This document shows, one piece after another, positions 26,417 through 34,835 of a DNA stretch of 49,203 nt. The notes beneath the pieces were generated by a model. The model made no database searches, was not told the origin of the DNA, and saw only the letters and a program-made list of their open reading frames with translations. The stretch covers positions 1 to 49,203 of the forward strand of contig NZ_JRNB01000048.1 in assembly GCF_000758885.1 (NCBI RefSeq), written 5' to 3'. Positions within the stretch are counted from its first letter, which is position 1, and each line of letters begins with the position of its first letter. The position numbers and the translations under genes were made by a program. Source of the DNA: Peptostreptococcus sp. MV1. GTDB taxonomy: Bacteria; Bacillota; Clostridia; Peptostreptococcales; Peptostreptococcaceae.

Positions 26417-27307
26417 CTATTGAACCTTTCTTGGAGGAATTATACTGACATTGTCAATATTTTTAAAGTCTACACTTGGCCTAATCCTTATAGTTTTCAT
26501 AGACTTGTTCTTATCATATGTAACTCTGCTAACATTACCTATTGGTATATTTTCAGGATATAAACCCAAGCCTGATGTAACTAGAAGATCGCCCTTTTTC
26601 ACATCTGCCTTTGGATCAAATAGGTAACCTTGGAGCAACTTGTTCATATCGGTAAAGTCTGCACTACCAACTATAGATGAAGTCGTAATAACTCCCTTGT
26701 AGTCATTCTTCTTGGCTAGTTTAAAACTCACTGAAGCCCTTGAATCTATCAGGGATATGGCCTTAGAATAGTGATTACTAACACTGTAAATAATGCCTAC
26801 TACACCTTGACCATTAATTACTATACTGTCAGTTTTGACACCATCACCAGCACCTGCATCTACTATAAATGACTTGTACCAGTCTCCGTTGTTCTTACCT
26901 ATTATGCTGGCTGATACCATATTATTACGCTGATTAGTAGATACATAATTCAATGATTTTTTGAGCCTCTCCAGTGAATCTAGTTTATCTACATCGCTCT
27001 CCATGTCTATAATCTTTTGTTTTAACTTGTCATTTTCACTCTTTAGTTCCTGGACCTTCTTAGAATTAGACCTAAAACTAACCAAATCTCCAAAGAAATT
27101 ACCTAGACCCACAACTACATTATTAAAATGCTTGCCTACACTATAGAATCCAGATACGATTCCTTGGCTTTCCACAACTTCTAGTCTACCTGCATTTGAC
27201 AGAGAATTTGCAGTTATAGCTACTATTAAAACTACGACAATAGTTGCCAGTATAGTCTTTATACTTAACCTTTTTCTATTATCTTTATCTAATTTCAAGC
27301 TTACCAC
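26417..27307 (-). CDS. mreC: rod-shape determining protein MreC
   Basis: The ~296-residue protein has a short cytoplasmic end, one membrane span (TILATIVVVLIVAITAN), a coiled coil (about 78-115, KKVQELKSENDKLKQKI) and the two beta-barrel domains of MreC (GDGVKTDSIVINGQGVVGII, then KKGDLLVTSGLGLYPENIPIG). MreC links cytoplasmic MreB to PBP2 and RodA outside the membrane. The start is uncertain: GTG at 27307 lies six nt after AAGGA, while a TTG one codon earlier is too close. Confidence 0.94.
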   Translation of the reverse strand: MVSLKLDKDNRKRLSIKTILATIVVVLIVAITANSLSNAGRLEVVESQGIVSGFYSVGKHFNNVVVGLGNFFGDLVSFRSNSKKVQELKSENDKLKQKIIDMESDVDKLDSLERLKKSLNYVSTNQRNNMVSASIIGKNNGDWYKSFIVDAGAGDGVKTDSIVINGQGVVGIIYSVSNHYSKAISLIDSRASVSFKLAKKNDYKGVITTSSIVGSADFTDMNKLLQGYLFDPKADVKKGDLLVTSGLGLYPENIPIGNVSRVTYDKNKSMKTIRIRPSVDFKNIDNVSIIPPRKVQ

Positions 27308-27310
27308 CAA

Positions 27311-28360
27311 CTATCCTTCATGATTCATCATAACTATGCTATGAAATATATCTGAGTTTTCTATAGACTTGCCTGCTCCGATTGCCACACATTGAAGTGG
27401 TTTCTCTGCCACCGTTACATTCAATGATGTTTCTGCCTGAATTAACTTGTCCATACCCCTTAGTAGTGAACCGCCTCCAGTCAGGAATATTCCCTTTTCC
27501 ATTATGTCTGATGCTAGCTCTGGAGGAGTATCTTCCAAAGTAGTCCTTATAGCCTCTACTATTTCGTTTATTGGCTCTCTCAAGGCCTCTCTGACCTCTG
27601 TAGACCCTATAGTTATGGTTCTAGGTAGGCCTGACATTATATCTCTACCACTTATTGTCATCTCAATTTCCTTATCACCTGGGAAGGCAGAACCTATAGC
27701 CAATTTGATATTTTCTGATGTCCTTGCACCTATGATTATATTGTAGTCCTTTCTCACAAAATTCTCAATGGCTAGGTCAAACTCATCTCCACCTATCCTT
27801 ATTGAATTGGCAACTACAACACCACCTAGAGATATAACAGCTATTTCAGATGTTCCACCACCTATATCTACTATCATATTTCCTTCTGGGTCATTTACAT
27901 TTAGGCCTGCTCCTATAGCGGCAGCCATTGGCTCTTCAAGTATAAAGACTTCTCTTCCACCTGCCTGGATTGCAGCCTCTTCTATGGCCTTTTTTTCAAC
28001 CTTGGTAATACCATAAGGTACACAGATTACTATTCTAGGGCTGACAACCCCCTTTGAACCCTTCTGGATAAAGTAGCTCATCATGGCCTGAGTAGCCTCA
28101 AAGTCAGCTATTACCCCTTCCTTCACTGGTTGGATGGCAATTATATTTTCTGGTGTCCTACCCACCATATCCCTGGCCTTTTGACCTACAGCCAAAATCT
28201 CATTATTGTCATCTCTTATTGCCACAACTGATGGCTCATCAACTACTATTCCTTGTCCCTTTATGTAAACCAAAGTATTAGCAGTACCCAAATCGATACC
28301 CATATCATTGGTAATTATATTATTTATATTCGATCCAAAAATCTTACTAAAAAGTCCCAT
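27311..28360 (-). CDS. mreB: rod-shape determining actin homologue MreB
   Basis: The 349-residue actin-like ATPase has phosphate-1 loop DMGIDLGTANTLVY, DIGGGTSEIAVISLGG and the adenosine motif FLTGGGSLLRG. The N-terminal MGLFSKIFG is an amphipathic membrane-binding helix. The upstream in-frame ATG at 28426 would place the GGAGG ribosome binding site inside the gene, so the ATG at 28360 is used. It heads mreB-mreC-mreD-mrdA-rodA. An extended -10 lies at 28417-28425. Confidence 0.97.
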   Translation of the reverse strand: MGLFSKIFGSNINNIITNDMGIDLGTANTLVYIKGQGIVVDEPSVVAIRDDNNEILAVGQKARDMVGRTPENIIAIQPVKEGVIADFEATQAMMSYFIQKGSKGVVSPRIVICVPYGITKVEKKAIEEAAIQAGGREVFILEEPMAAAIGAGLNVNDPEGNMIVDIGGGTSEIAVISLGGVVVANSIRIGGDEFDLAIENFVRKDYNIIIGARTSENIKLAIGSAFPGDKEIEMTISGRDIMSGLPRTITIGSTEVREALREPINEIVEAIRTTLEDTPPELASDIMEKGIFLTGGGSLLRGMDKLIQAETSLNVTVAEKPLQCVAIGAGKSIENSDIFHSIVMMNHEG

Positions 28361-28416
28361 ATCGTCCTCCATGTTTTCACTAATTTTGCAGATAAAATTA
28401 AATACCTGTAACTTAT

Positions 28417-28425
28417 AGTATATCA
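28417..28425 (-). promoter_or_regulatory. extended -10 promoter candidate for mreB
   Basis: The minus strand reads TGATATACT about 57 nt before the mreB ATG, in the short radC-mreB gap. The -35 is poor. Confidence 0.45.
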
Positions 28426-28455
28426 TGAAACGGGATTCTTGTTTATATCTTTTAC

Positions 28456-29142
28456 TTAAAATATATTATTTTCCTTTAGGCTATAATAGGTTCCGTCACC
28501 AATTACTATATGGTCCAGAACATTAATACCAAGCAAGTTCCCACACTCATACAGTCTCTTAGTAATCATTATATCTTCCTTTGAAGGCTCTGGATTACCT
28601 GATGGATGATTATGCATAAGTATAATGGCATTTGACCTCCTCTTTATAGCTTCTATAAAGACCTCTCTAGGGTGTACTATAGATGAGTTTAGGCTACCTA
28701 TAGATACATCAACATCACATATTATCTCATTTTTAGTATTTAGTAATATTACCTTAAATACTTCCTTCTTCAAGTATCTTAATTCTTCCATATAGTAGGA
28801 ATATACATCCCATGGATTTCCTATCTTAAATTTCCTAGGTAGATACTGGGATACTCTAACACCCAACTCCAAGGCAGCCTTGATTATAGTAGCCTTGGAA
28901 GGGCCTATACCATCAATACTACAAAGCTCATCCAAGGTCATATCTGTAAGTCCTCTCACCCCATGCTTGGATTGGGCCAATACCTTAGATGACAGGGTTA
29001 CTGCATTGTTATTTTTGTTTCCTGTCCTAATCATTACGGCCAATAGCTCTGCATCTGATAGGGATTTTACCCCCTTTTTCATCATCTTTTCTCTCGGCTT
29101 TTCATCATCACACATTTCTCTAATTCTCAAAACATCACTCAT
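28456..29142 (-). CDS. radC: RadC family JAMM protein
   Basis: The 228-residue protein has an N-terminal helix-hairpin-helix-like region (SIDGIGPSKATIIKAALELG) and a C-terminal JAB/MPN domain with metal motif HNHPSGNPEPSKED. The historic DNA-repair label is weakly supported in the literature; the biochemical role is unsettled. The ATG at 29142 is preferred, with GGGTGG upstream; an ATG four codons earlier would consume that site. Firmicutes usually place radC directly before mreBCD, as here. Confidence 0.94.
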   Translation of the reverse strand: MSDVLRIREMCDDEKPREKMMKKGVKSLSDAELLAVMIRTGNKNNNAVTLSSKVLAQSKHGVRGLTDMTLDELCSIDGIGPSKATIIKAALELGVRVSQYLPRKFKIGNPWDVYSYYMEELRYLKKEVFKVILLNTKNEIICDVDVSIGSLNSSIVHPREVFIEAIKRRSNAIILMHNHPSGNPEPSKEDIMITKRLYECGNLLGINVLDHIVIGDGTYYSLKENNIF

Positions 29143-29298
29143 AATACCACCCATATACTCTAAAATTTTTCATATTTTGATTTCTAGCAAATACAATAAG
29201 CAGCCCACTATTATCCATTAGCCACCAGTGTAAAAATCTCACATTTATCCTCATACCTATATAGGCATAATTATAAATAAAAAAATCTATGGAAAGTA

Positions 29299-29326
29299 GT
29301 ATTAACGTGAATTAGATATTTGCCAA
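29299..29326 (-). promoter_or_regulatory. possible promoter for radC
   Basis: The minus strand has TTGGCA, 16 bp, TAATAC, which would give a leader of about 150 nt. The match is moderate and the region AT-rich. The 254 nt between radC and rnfB otherwise hold only the rnf terminator. Confidence 0.3.
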
Positions 29327-29345
29327 AACATATATACAAACACGC

Positions 29346-29378
29346 AAAAAATCACCGTATATAATTAATATACGGTGA
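29346..29378 (-). terminator. intrinsic terminator of the rnf operon
   Basis: A perfect 11-bp stem (TCACCGTATAT / ATATACGGTGA, loop of 5) is followed on the minus strand by TTTTTT, 30 nt after rnfB. Confidence 0.92.
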
Positions 29379-29408
29379 CTCTTAATATTAGTTAAGCTAT
29401 AAAGCTAA

Positions 29409-30272
29409 TTAGTTATTTTCTTCTGGCTTAACGTCAGCCTTAGCTTCTTCAACCTTAGGTTTAGCCTTAACTGCTGGTTTCTTTCTTTCCTTTGGCTTTA
29501 TAACCTTTGTAGGACACTTAGTAGCACACTTATTACACTGCTTACACTTGTCATAATCGACACGTGCTAGTTTGTCTTCAAATATGATTGCATCGAATGG
29601 ACATTCCTTAAAACAAAGTCCACAACCTATACAACCTACACTACAGTTATCCTTTACAGACTTACCAAAGTCATTTGACTTACACTGAACTGTAACAGCC
29701 TTATTAGCTGGCTTACGCTCAATAAGTCCCTTTGGACATATATCTATACACTTACCACAGTTAACACACTTTTCTTCGTCAACTACGGCAACGCCATCTA
29801 CTACGTGAATAGCATCGAACTTACAAACCTGTACACAAGTACCTAGACCTAAACATCCGTAAGAACAAGACTTGGCACCACCGATTAATGATGCAGCTGC
29901 TCTACAATCCTGTATACCGCTGTATTCGTATTTTTCCTTAGTAGCTTCACATGTACCCTTACATCTTACATTAGCTACAATCTTTTCACCTACACCGGCA
30001 TCAACACCCATTATTCCAGCAACCTTTTCTGCAACTGCAGCTCCACCTACTGGACAACCATTTACTGGTGCTTCTCCCTTTGCTATTGCAGCTGCTAGAC
30101 CACCACAACCTGGGAATCCACAACCACCACAATTGGCTCCTGGTAAAACTTCTAGTACTGCTGCTTCCTTAGGGTCTACTTCAACAGCAAACTTCTTAGA
30201 AGCGAAATCAAGGATCATACCAAAGATTAAACCAAGTATACCAAGTACTACTACCGCATAAACAATAAGCAT
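29409..30272 (-). CDS. rnfB: Rnf complex iron-sulfur subunit RnfB
   Basis: The 287-residue subunit has one N-terminal membrane helix and the C48-C51-C56-C73 cluster of GANCGGCGFPGCGG...NGC. It then carries a series of ferredoxin motifs: CLGLGTCVQVC, CVNCGKCIDIC, CIGCGLCFKEC and CKQCNKCATKC. It is the proposed entry point for electrons from reduced ferredoxin. The C terminus is a Lys/Pro/Glu-rich tail of about 35 residues. GGGAGG precedes the ATG. RnfB is the last gene of rnfCDGEAB, the clostridial order. Confidence 0.96.
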   Translation of the reverse strand: MLIVYAVVVLGILGLIFGMILDFASKKFAVEVDPKEAAVLEVLPGANCGGCGFPGCGGLAAAIAKGEAPVNGCPVGGAAVAEKVAGIMGVDAGVGEKIVANVRCKGTCEATKEKYEYSGIQDCRAAASLIGGAKSCSYGCLGLGTCVQVCKFDAIHVVDGVAVVDEEKCVNCGKCIDICPKGLIERKPANKAVTVQCKSNDFGKSVKDNCSVGCIGCGLCFKECPFDAIIFEDKLARVDYDKCKQCNKCATKCPTKVIKPKERKKPAVKAKPKVEEAKADVKPEENN

Positions 30273-30287
30273 TCTCTAGTACCTCCC

Positions 30288-30863
30288 TTATAATTTAATT
30301 AATCCTGTGAATCCTAGAAAAGCTATTGACATTAAGCTGGCTGATATTAGTGTTATAGGGAATCCCTTAAACGCATCCTGAACGTCAGCTAATTCTAACC
30401 TTTCTCTGATACCTGCAAATATAACTATTGCAAGTGTAAATCCTATACCAGCACCTACACCATTTACTAGAGTTTCAATAATATTGTAACCCTTAGTAAT
30501 ATTAACTATAGCTATACCCAAAACTGCACAGTTAGTAGTTATAAGAGGTAAGAACACACCAAGTGCCTGATATAATGATGGTGATGTCTTCTTTATAACC
30601 ATTTCAACGAACTGAACGATAGATGCAATAACAAGTATAAATGCTATTGTCTGCAAGTATCCCAACTGGAAGTTATCCAATATCATCTGAATGAAATAAG
30701 TTATTATAGATGCTAAAGCTATAACGAATGTTACGGCAACACCCATACCTATTGCTGTATCTGTTTTCTTAGAAACACCCAAGAATGGACAAATACCAAG
30801 GAACTGAGAAGTTATAACATTATTTACTAGAACTATGTATAAAAATAATAATATTAATTTCAA
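30288..30863 (-). CDS. rnfA: Rnf complex membrane subunit RnfA
   Basis: The 191-residue protein has six membrane helices and is the homologue of NqrE/RnfA. It opens MKLILLFLYIVLVNNVITSQFLGICPFLGVS, with the conserved half-membrane motif whose cysteine, with its RnfE counterpart, holds an intramembrane iron-sulfur cluster. The start is TTG after AAGGGG. It is closely related to RnfE, encoded upstream, with which it pairs in inverted topology. Confidence 0.95.
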   Translation of the reverse strand: MKLILLFLYIVLVNNVITSQFLGICPFLGVSKKTDTAIGMGVAVTFVIALASIITYFIQMILDNFQLGYLQTIAFILVIASIVQFVEMVIKKTSPSLYQALGVFLPLITTNCAVLGIAIVNITKGYNIIETLVNGVGAGIGFTLAIVIFAGIRERLELADVQDAFKGFPITLISASLMSIAFLGFTGLIKL

Positions 30864-30876
30864 TCTCTACACCCCT

Positions 30877-31470
30877 TTACGCTTTTTTATTTGTTAACTT
30901 GTTAAATACAGCCATCAAGCATCCTAAAGTAAGGAAGGCTCCTGGAGGCAATATGAACAACAATGTATTAAATGTTGCTGGTAAGAATGTAAATCCAAAC
31001 ACGCTACCTGCACCTAGGATTTCTCTTACAGCACCTAGTATTGTAAGTGCTATTGTGAATCCAAGACCCATAGCGAAACCATCAACTAATGATGGGAACG
31101 GCTTGTTCTTACATGCAAAAGACTCTGCTCTTGCTAGTATCAAACAGTTAACAACTATAAGAGGTATATAAAGCCCAAGTGCCTTGTCAAGAGCTGGCAC
31201 ATAAGCCTTTAACAACATCTGAACAATTGTAACGAATGTAGCGATTACAACTACGAAACATGGTATTCTTATCTTATCTGGAACAATCTTTCTAAGTAAT
31301 GATATTGCTAAGTTTGAACAAGCAAGAACCACTGCTGTAGAAAGGCCCATACCTATACCGTTTATTGCTGAACTTGTAACGGCAAGTGTTGGACACATAC
31401 CTATTACCTGGACAAAGGTAGGGTTCTCATCGATTATACCATTTTTAAATATTTTTCCTATATTACTCAT
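30877..31470 (-). CDS. rnfE: Rnf complex membrane subunit RnfE
   Basis: The 197-residue six-helix protein has NPTFVQVIGMCPTLAVTSSAINGIGMG, the counterpart of the RnfA half-helix motif with its cysteine. Together RnfA and RnfE form the core through which electrons cross the membrane. GGGGGG lies before the ATG. It sits 11 nt after rnfG and 13 nt before rnfA. Confidence 0.95.
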   Translation of the reverse strand: MSNIGKIFKNGIIDENPTFVQVIGMCPTLAVTSSAINGIGMGLSTAVVLACSNLAISLLRKIVPDKIRIPCFVVVIATFVTIVQMLLKAYVPALDKALGLYIPLIVVNCLILARAESFACKNKPFPSLVDGFAMGLGFTIALTILGAVREILGAGSVFGFTFLPATFNTLLFILPPGAFLTLGCLMAVFNKLTNKKA

Positions 31471-31481
31471 CTTTGACCCCC

Positions 31482-32048
31482 CTATTTATTTACTGCATCG
31501 AATATCGCAATAGCTTCATTTACACCGCCAGTTACTGCCTTTGATGTAATTGTAGCACCAGATATCGCCTTTATCTGATTTTCACCAGGTGCACCACTCT
31601 TGATAACTTCTAGAGGTTTTGCAGCCTTGCCCTTGTACTGTCCATTGAAGGCAGGATCTGTTGACTTAGCACCTAGACCTGGAGTTTCACTGTTGTTACC
31701 AACATTTACACCAGTAATTTTACCATCTTTACTGATACCGATTGTTAGTTCTACAGGGCCACCGTAACCAACTGGAGCAGTCTTTATAGTATATCCAACA
31801 GTGTCAGCACCGTTAGTACCTTCAAAAACTTCTATAGTAGTCTTGGCACCTGCACTTGCATATGCAGACTTGTCAACTGGCTTGAATTCCTTTGCGTCTG
31901 GTAAAACAGCTATTCTAGCCTCGTTACTAGCCTTGATATTCAACTGCTCTATAACTGGAGATGTAACCTGGTTAGTACCAGCCAATAATAATGCAGCTAT
32001 AGCAGAGAAACCAAAAAGAGTTCCTCCTATTTTAACCATACTATTCAT
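31482..32048 (-). CDS. rnfG: Rnf complex flavoprotein RnfG
   Basis: The 188-residue protein has one N-terminal membrane helix and an extracytoplasmic FMN-binding domain. The flavinylation motif SGATITS (163-169) should carry FMN on a threonine, about T168. Start and stop overlap with rnfD as TAATG. An ApbE flavin transferase is needed for attachment but is not encoded in the window. Confidence 0.95.
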   Translation of the reverse strand: MNSMVKIGGTLFGFSAIAALLLAGTNQVTSPVIEQLNIKASNEARIAVLPDAKEFKPVDKSAYASAGAKTTIEVFEGTNGADTVGYTIKTAPVGYGGPVELTIGISKDGKITGVNVGNNSETPGLGAKSTDPAFNGQYKGKAAKPLEVIKSGAPGENQIKAISGATITSKAVTGGVNEAIAIFDAVNK

Positions 32049-33034
32049 TATTTACGCACCTCCCCGAATACTCTATTGTGTACGTACTTGTCGATTAGTG
32101 GAACTAAACAGTTGGCGAACAGGATTGAATACGATACACCTTCTGGATATCCACCGAAAAGTCTGATACAAGTAGCTATCACAGCCGCAATCGCTGCGTA
32201 TATAATCTGACCCTTCTTAGTCATTGGTGAAGTTGTATAGTCAGTCAACATGAAGATACCACCTAGTAGTAGTCCACCTGCGAATGCCTGATATACTGCA
32301 AATTCTGCATTAAATCCACCAAATAAAAATGTTAATATGAATACCAAACATATATAAGTTACTGGCATCACATAAGATATAATTCCCTTGTAAATCAAAT
32401 ATATTCCACCAAGTATTAGTAGTAATGAGCAAGTTTCACCAACTGTACCGCCGATGTTACCCATAAACATACTACCAATTGAGATACCTGCATCGTGTAG
32501 CTTAGCTACTGCATCTGCAGAAGTTCCCATACCTTCAGCTCCCATTAACTTCATGTAGCTAAGTGGAGTTGCTATTGTTGTTGCGTCTGCGTTAGCTCCT
32601 GGCTTCAACCAAGTTGTCATTGCAACTGGGAAAGAAGCTAGTAGGAATGCTCTACCTGCTAGTGCTGGATTCAAGAAGTTGAAACCAATACCACCGAATA
32701 CCATCTTTACGATTATGATAGAGAATATTGAACCAACTACACACATCCAAATTGGTAAACCTGCTGGCACGTTGAATGCCAATAGTAAACCAGTTACTAC
32801 TGCTGATAAGTCATTTATTGTTGACTTTTTCTTTGTAATCTTGCAATATACCCATTCTGAACATACTGCACCGATAACACAAGCTAAGATTGTAATCAAT
32901 CCCTGAACCCTGAAGTAATACAATCCAGCCAATGTTGCTGGCATAAGTGCCAAAATGACTTGCTTCATAATATATGAAGTATCTTCTTTAGTCCTAATAT
33001 GTGGAGAAGAAGACACTATCCATTGCTTATCCAT
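32048..33034 (-). CDS. rnfD: Rnf complex membrane flavoprotein RnfD
   Basis: The 328-residue multi-span subunit is homologous to NqrB. The flavin site is expected at TDYTTSPMTKKGQ near residue 270, and the FGGIGFNFLNPALAGRAFL motif of the family is present. It is thought to couple electron flow to ion (Na+ or H+) transport. AGGGGG precedes the ATG and it follows rnfC after 18 nt. Confidence 0.95.
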   Translation of the reverse strand: MDKQWIVSSSPHIRTKEDTSYIMKQVILALMPATLAGLYYFRVQGLITILACVIGAVCSEWVYCKITKKKSTINDLSAVVTGLLLAFNVPAGLPIWMCVVGSIFSIIIVKMVFGGIGFNFLNPALAGRAFLLASFPVAMTTWLKPGANADATTIATPLSYMKLMGAEGMGTSADAVAKLHDAGISIGSMFMGNIGGTVGETCSLLLILGGIYLIYKGIISYVMPVTYICLVFILTFLFGGFNAEFAVYQAFAGGLLLGGIFMLTDYTTSPMTKKGQIIYAAIAAVIATCIRLFGGYPEGVSYSILFANCLVPLIDKYVHNRVFGEVRK

Positions 33035-33052
33035 TTCTTTTCCCCCTAACTA

Positions 33053-34396
33053 TTATTTCTTCTGAGCTGCTGCAGCTTTTCTTCTCTTAGCACCGATTTC
33101 TCTCTTAGCCTGTCTGATTGATGGCAATAAAAGTCTTCTAGCTGGGCATATGAATGAACATGAACCACATTCTATACAGTCCATAGCTCTGTGCTGCTCT
33201 GCCGCATCAAAATCATTTTTCAACGAATATGCGCTTATAAATAATGGTTGAAGGAATGCTGGACATACGTCAGTACACCTACCACACTTAATACAATTCA
33301 TTGGTTCTGGTGCTACAGCTATATCTTCGTCTAAAATCAATATACCTGAAGATCCCTTGTTAGTTGATATGTCATCAGTAAACTGAGCAAATCCCATCAT
33401 TGGACCACCAGCTATAAGTTTTCTAGCTACAACATCTTCCTTAAGACCTCCACACTGTTCAATTATTTCACTGAACTTTGTACCGATCTTTGTAACTAAG
33501 TTCTTAGGCTCCTTGATACAAGGTCCTGTAACTGTAGTTATTCTTTCAACTAGAGGCATACCAGTCTTGATAGCTGTTGCTATTGCTGCTGCTGTAGCAA
33601 CGTTGTCAACAACTGCTCCTACTGCTATTGGAAGCGCTCCTGGAGGAACCTCTCTTCCTGTACATGCATAAATTAACTGTTTTTCAGCACCTTCTGGATA
33701 CTTAACCTGTAAGCTTACTACCTCAACCTCTGGATATGGCTCTGCAGCCTTTGTTACGTTTGCAATGGCTTCTGGCTTATTTACTTCTATACCTATGAAA
33801 CCTTTGTTTACGTCTAGAGCCTTCATAAGGGCCCTGATACCGTATACGACATCTTCTGGATGTTCTACCATCAATCTGTCGTCAGCTGTTAGATATGGCT
33901 CACACTCAGCACCATTTAAGATAACGTATTCCGCCTTTGAGTCTGGTGGAGGAGATATCTTTACATGGTTAGGAAATGTTGCACCACCCATACCAACTAT
34001 ACCTGCTTCTTTGACTATTCCAACAATTTCTTCCTTGCTCAAGTCAGCTATATCGCCATGAGGCTTTACACTTTCATGAAGTTCTTCTTTGAAGTCGTTT
34101 TCAATGACAACACACATAGCAGTACCATTAGGAACACCGCATGGCTTTATAGCCTTTACGACACCTGATACTGACGAATGGATGTTAGAAGATACAAATC
34201 CCTGAGCTTCACCAATCTTTTGACCTAGTTTAACTTCATCACCTACAGCAACAATACATTTTGCTGGAGCACCTATGTGCTGCTGAAGTGGGATATAAAC
34301 CATAGCAGGCGCTGCTGCTTTCTCAATTGGTTTCTTGTTAGCATACTCTTTTCCATACGGAGGATGTATTCCTCCCTTAAAAGTTAAGAGTTTCAT
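33053..34396 (-). CDS. rnfC: Rnf complex NADH-reacting subunit RnfC
   Basis: The 447-residue peripheral subunit carries FMN and NAD sites resembling complex I NuoF (GIVGMGGATFPNHVK near residue 135). Two [4Fe-4S] motifs are at C368-C371-C374-C378 and C407-C410-C413-C417, followed by a basic C-terminal tail. It passes electrons between NAD and the membrane part. First gene of the operon; AGGGGGT precedes the ATG and a promoter is at 34443-34472. Confidence 0.96.
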   Translation of the reverse strand: MKLLTFKGGIHPPYGKEYANKKPIEKAAAPAMVYIPLQQHIGAPAKCIVAVGDEVKLGQKIGEAQGFVSSNIHSSVSGVVKAIKPCGVPNGTAMCVVIENDFKEELHESVKPHGDIADLSKEEIVGIVKEAGIVGMGGATFPNHVKISPPPDSKAEYVILNGAECEPYLTADDRLMVEHPEDVVYGIRALMKALDVNKGFIGIEVNKPEAIANVTKAAEPYPEVEVVSLQVKYPEGAEKQLIYACTGREVPPGALPIAVGAVVDNVATAAAIATAIKTGMPLVERITTVTGPCIKEPKNLVTKIGTKFSEIIEQCGGLKEDVVARKLIAGGPMMGFAQFTDDISTNKGSSGILILDEDIAVAPEPMNCIKCGRCTDVCPAFLQPLFISAYSLKNDFDAAEQHRAMDCIECGSCSFICPARRLLLPSIRQAKREIGAKRRKAAAAQKK

Positions 34397-34442
34397 TTTG
34401 TTACCCCCTATTCTTAACTAATATTAAAATTTTCTCACTACT

Positions 34443-34472
34443 AGTATACCACTATCGCTATAATTAAGGCAA
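34443..34472 (-). promoter_or_regulatory. promoter candidate of the rnf operon
   Basis: The minus strand reads TTGCCT, 18 bp, TATACT, giving a leader of about 40 nt to rnfC. Confidence 0.6.
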
Positions 34473-34762
34473 ATAAAATTTATATATTATTTGTTATTCA
34501 TATTTAATAAGGAAATACGCCTAAAAAGTTTATTTTATGCAACCATATATCATTAACTTAATTTATTCTTAAGCAGAATGACTGTTTTACATGCATTTTA
34601 TATCCTTGCAGACCGAGTAAATGCAAGTTATTTTTCAGAAAAGGCCAAAAAAGTGATCCTTAAAAAATAAAAATCAAGTTTTTACAAGTTAGGAATTTTA
34701 TTTAGGACATACTGTTTGATAAAATATATGCAATTTAATCCAACCGCTTATATTTCTCAATT
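34473..34762. other. AT-rich intergenic stretch upstream of rnf
   Basis: About 290 nt with no ORF with a ribosome binding site and no recognised RNA. A weak second minus-strand promoter (TTGCAT, 18 bp, TATAAA) can be drawn near 34600-34630. Nothing else is supported. Confidence 0.5.
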
Positions 34763-34801
34763 AAAAAAAGACCACGAAAATTTTCCTTCTTCATGGTCTT
34801 T
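34763..34801 (-). terminator. intrinsic terminator after the NlpC/P60 gene
   Basis: The minus-strand stem AAAGACCATGAA / TTTTCGTGGTCTTT, containing a G-T pair, is followed by seven T. It lies 35 nt after the stop codon. Confidence 0.9.
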
Positions 34802-34835
34802 AAGATATCATATTTATAAGCTCTACAATAAAAAA

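Noticed and set aside
34473-34762. Small gene or regulatory RNA upstream of rnf
   Set aside because: No ORF with a ribosome binding site, no strong promoter-terminator pair and no stable stem was found.
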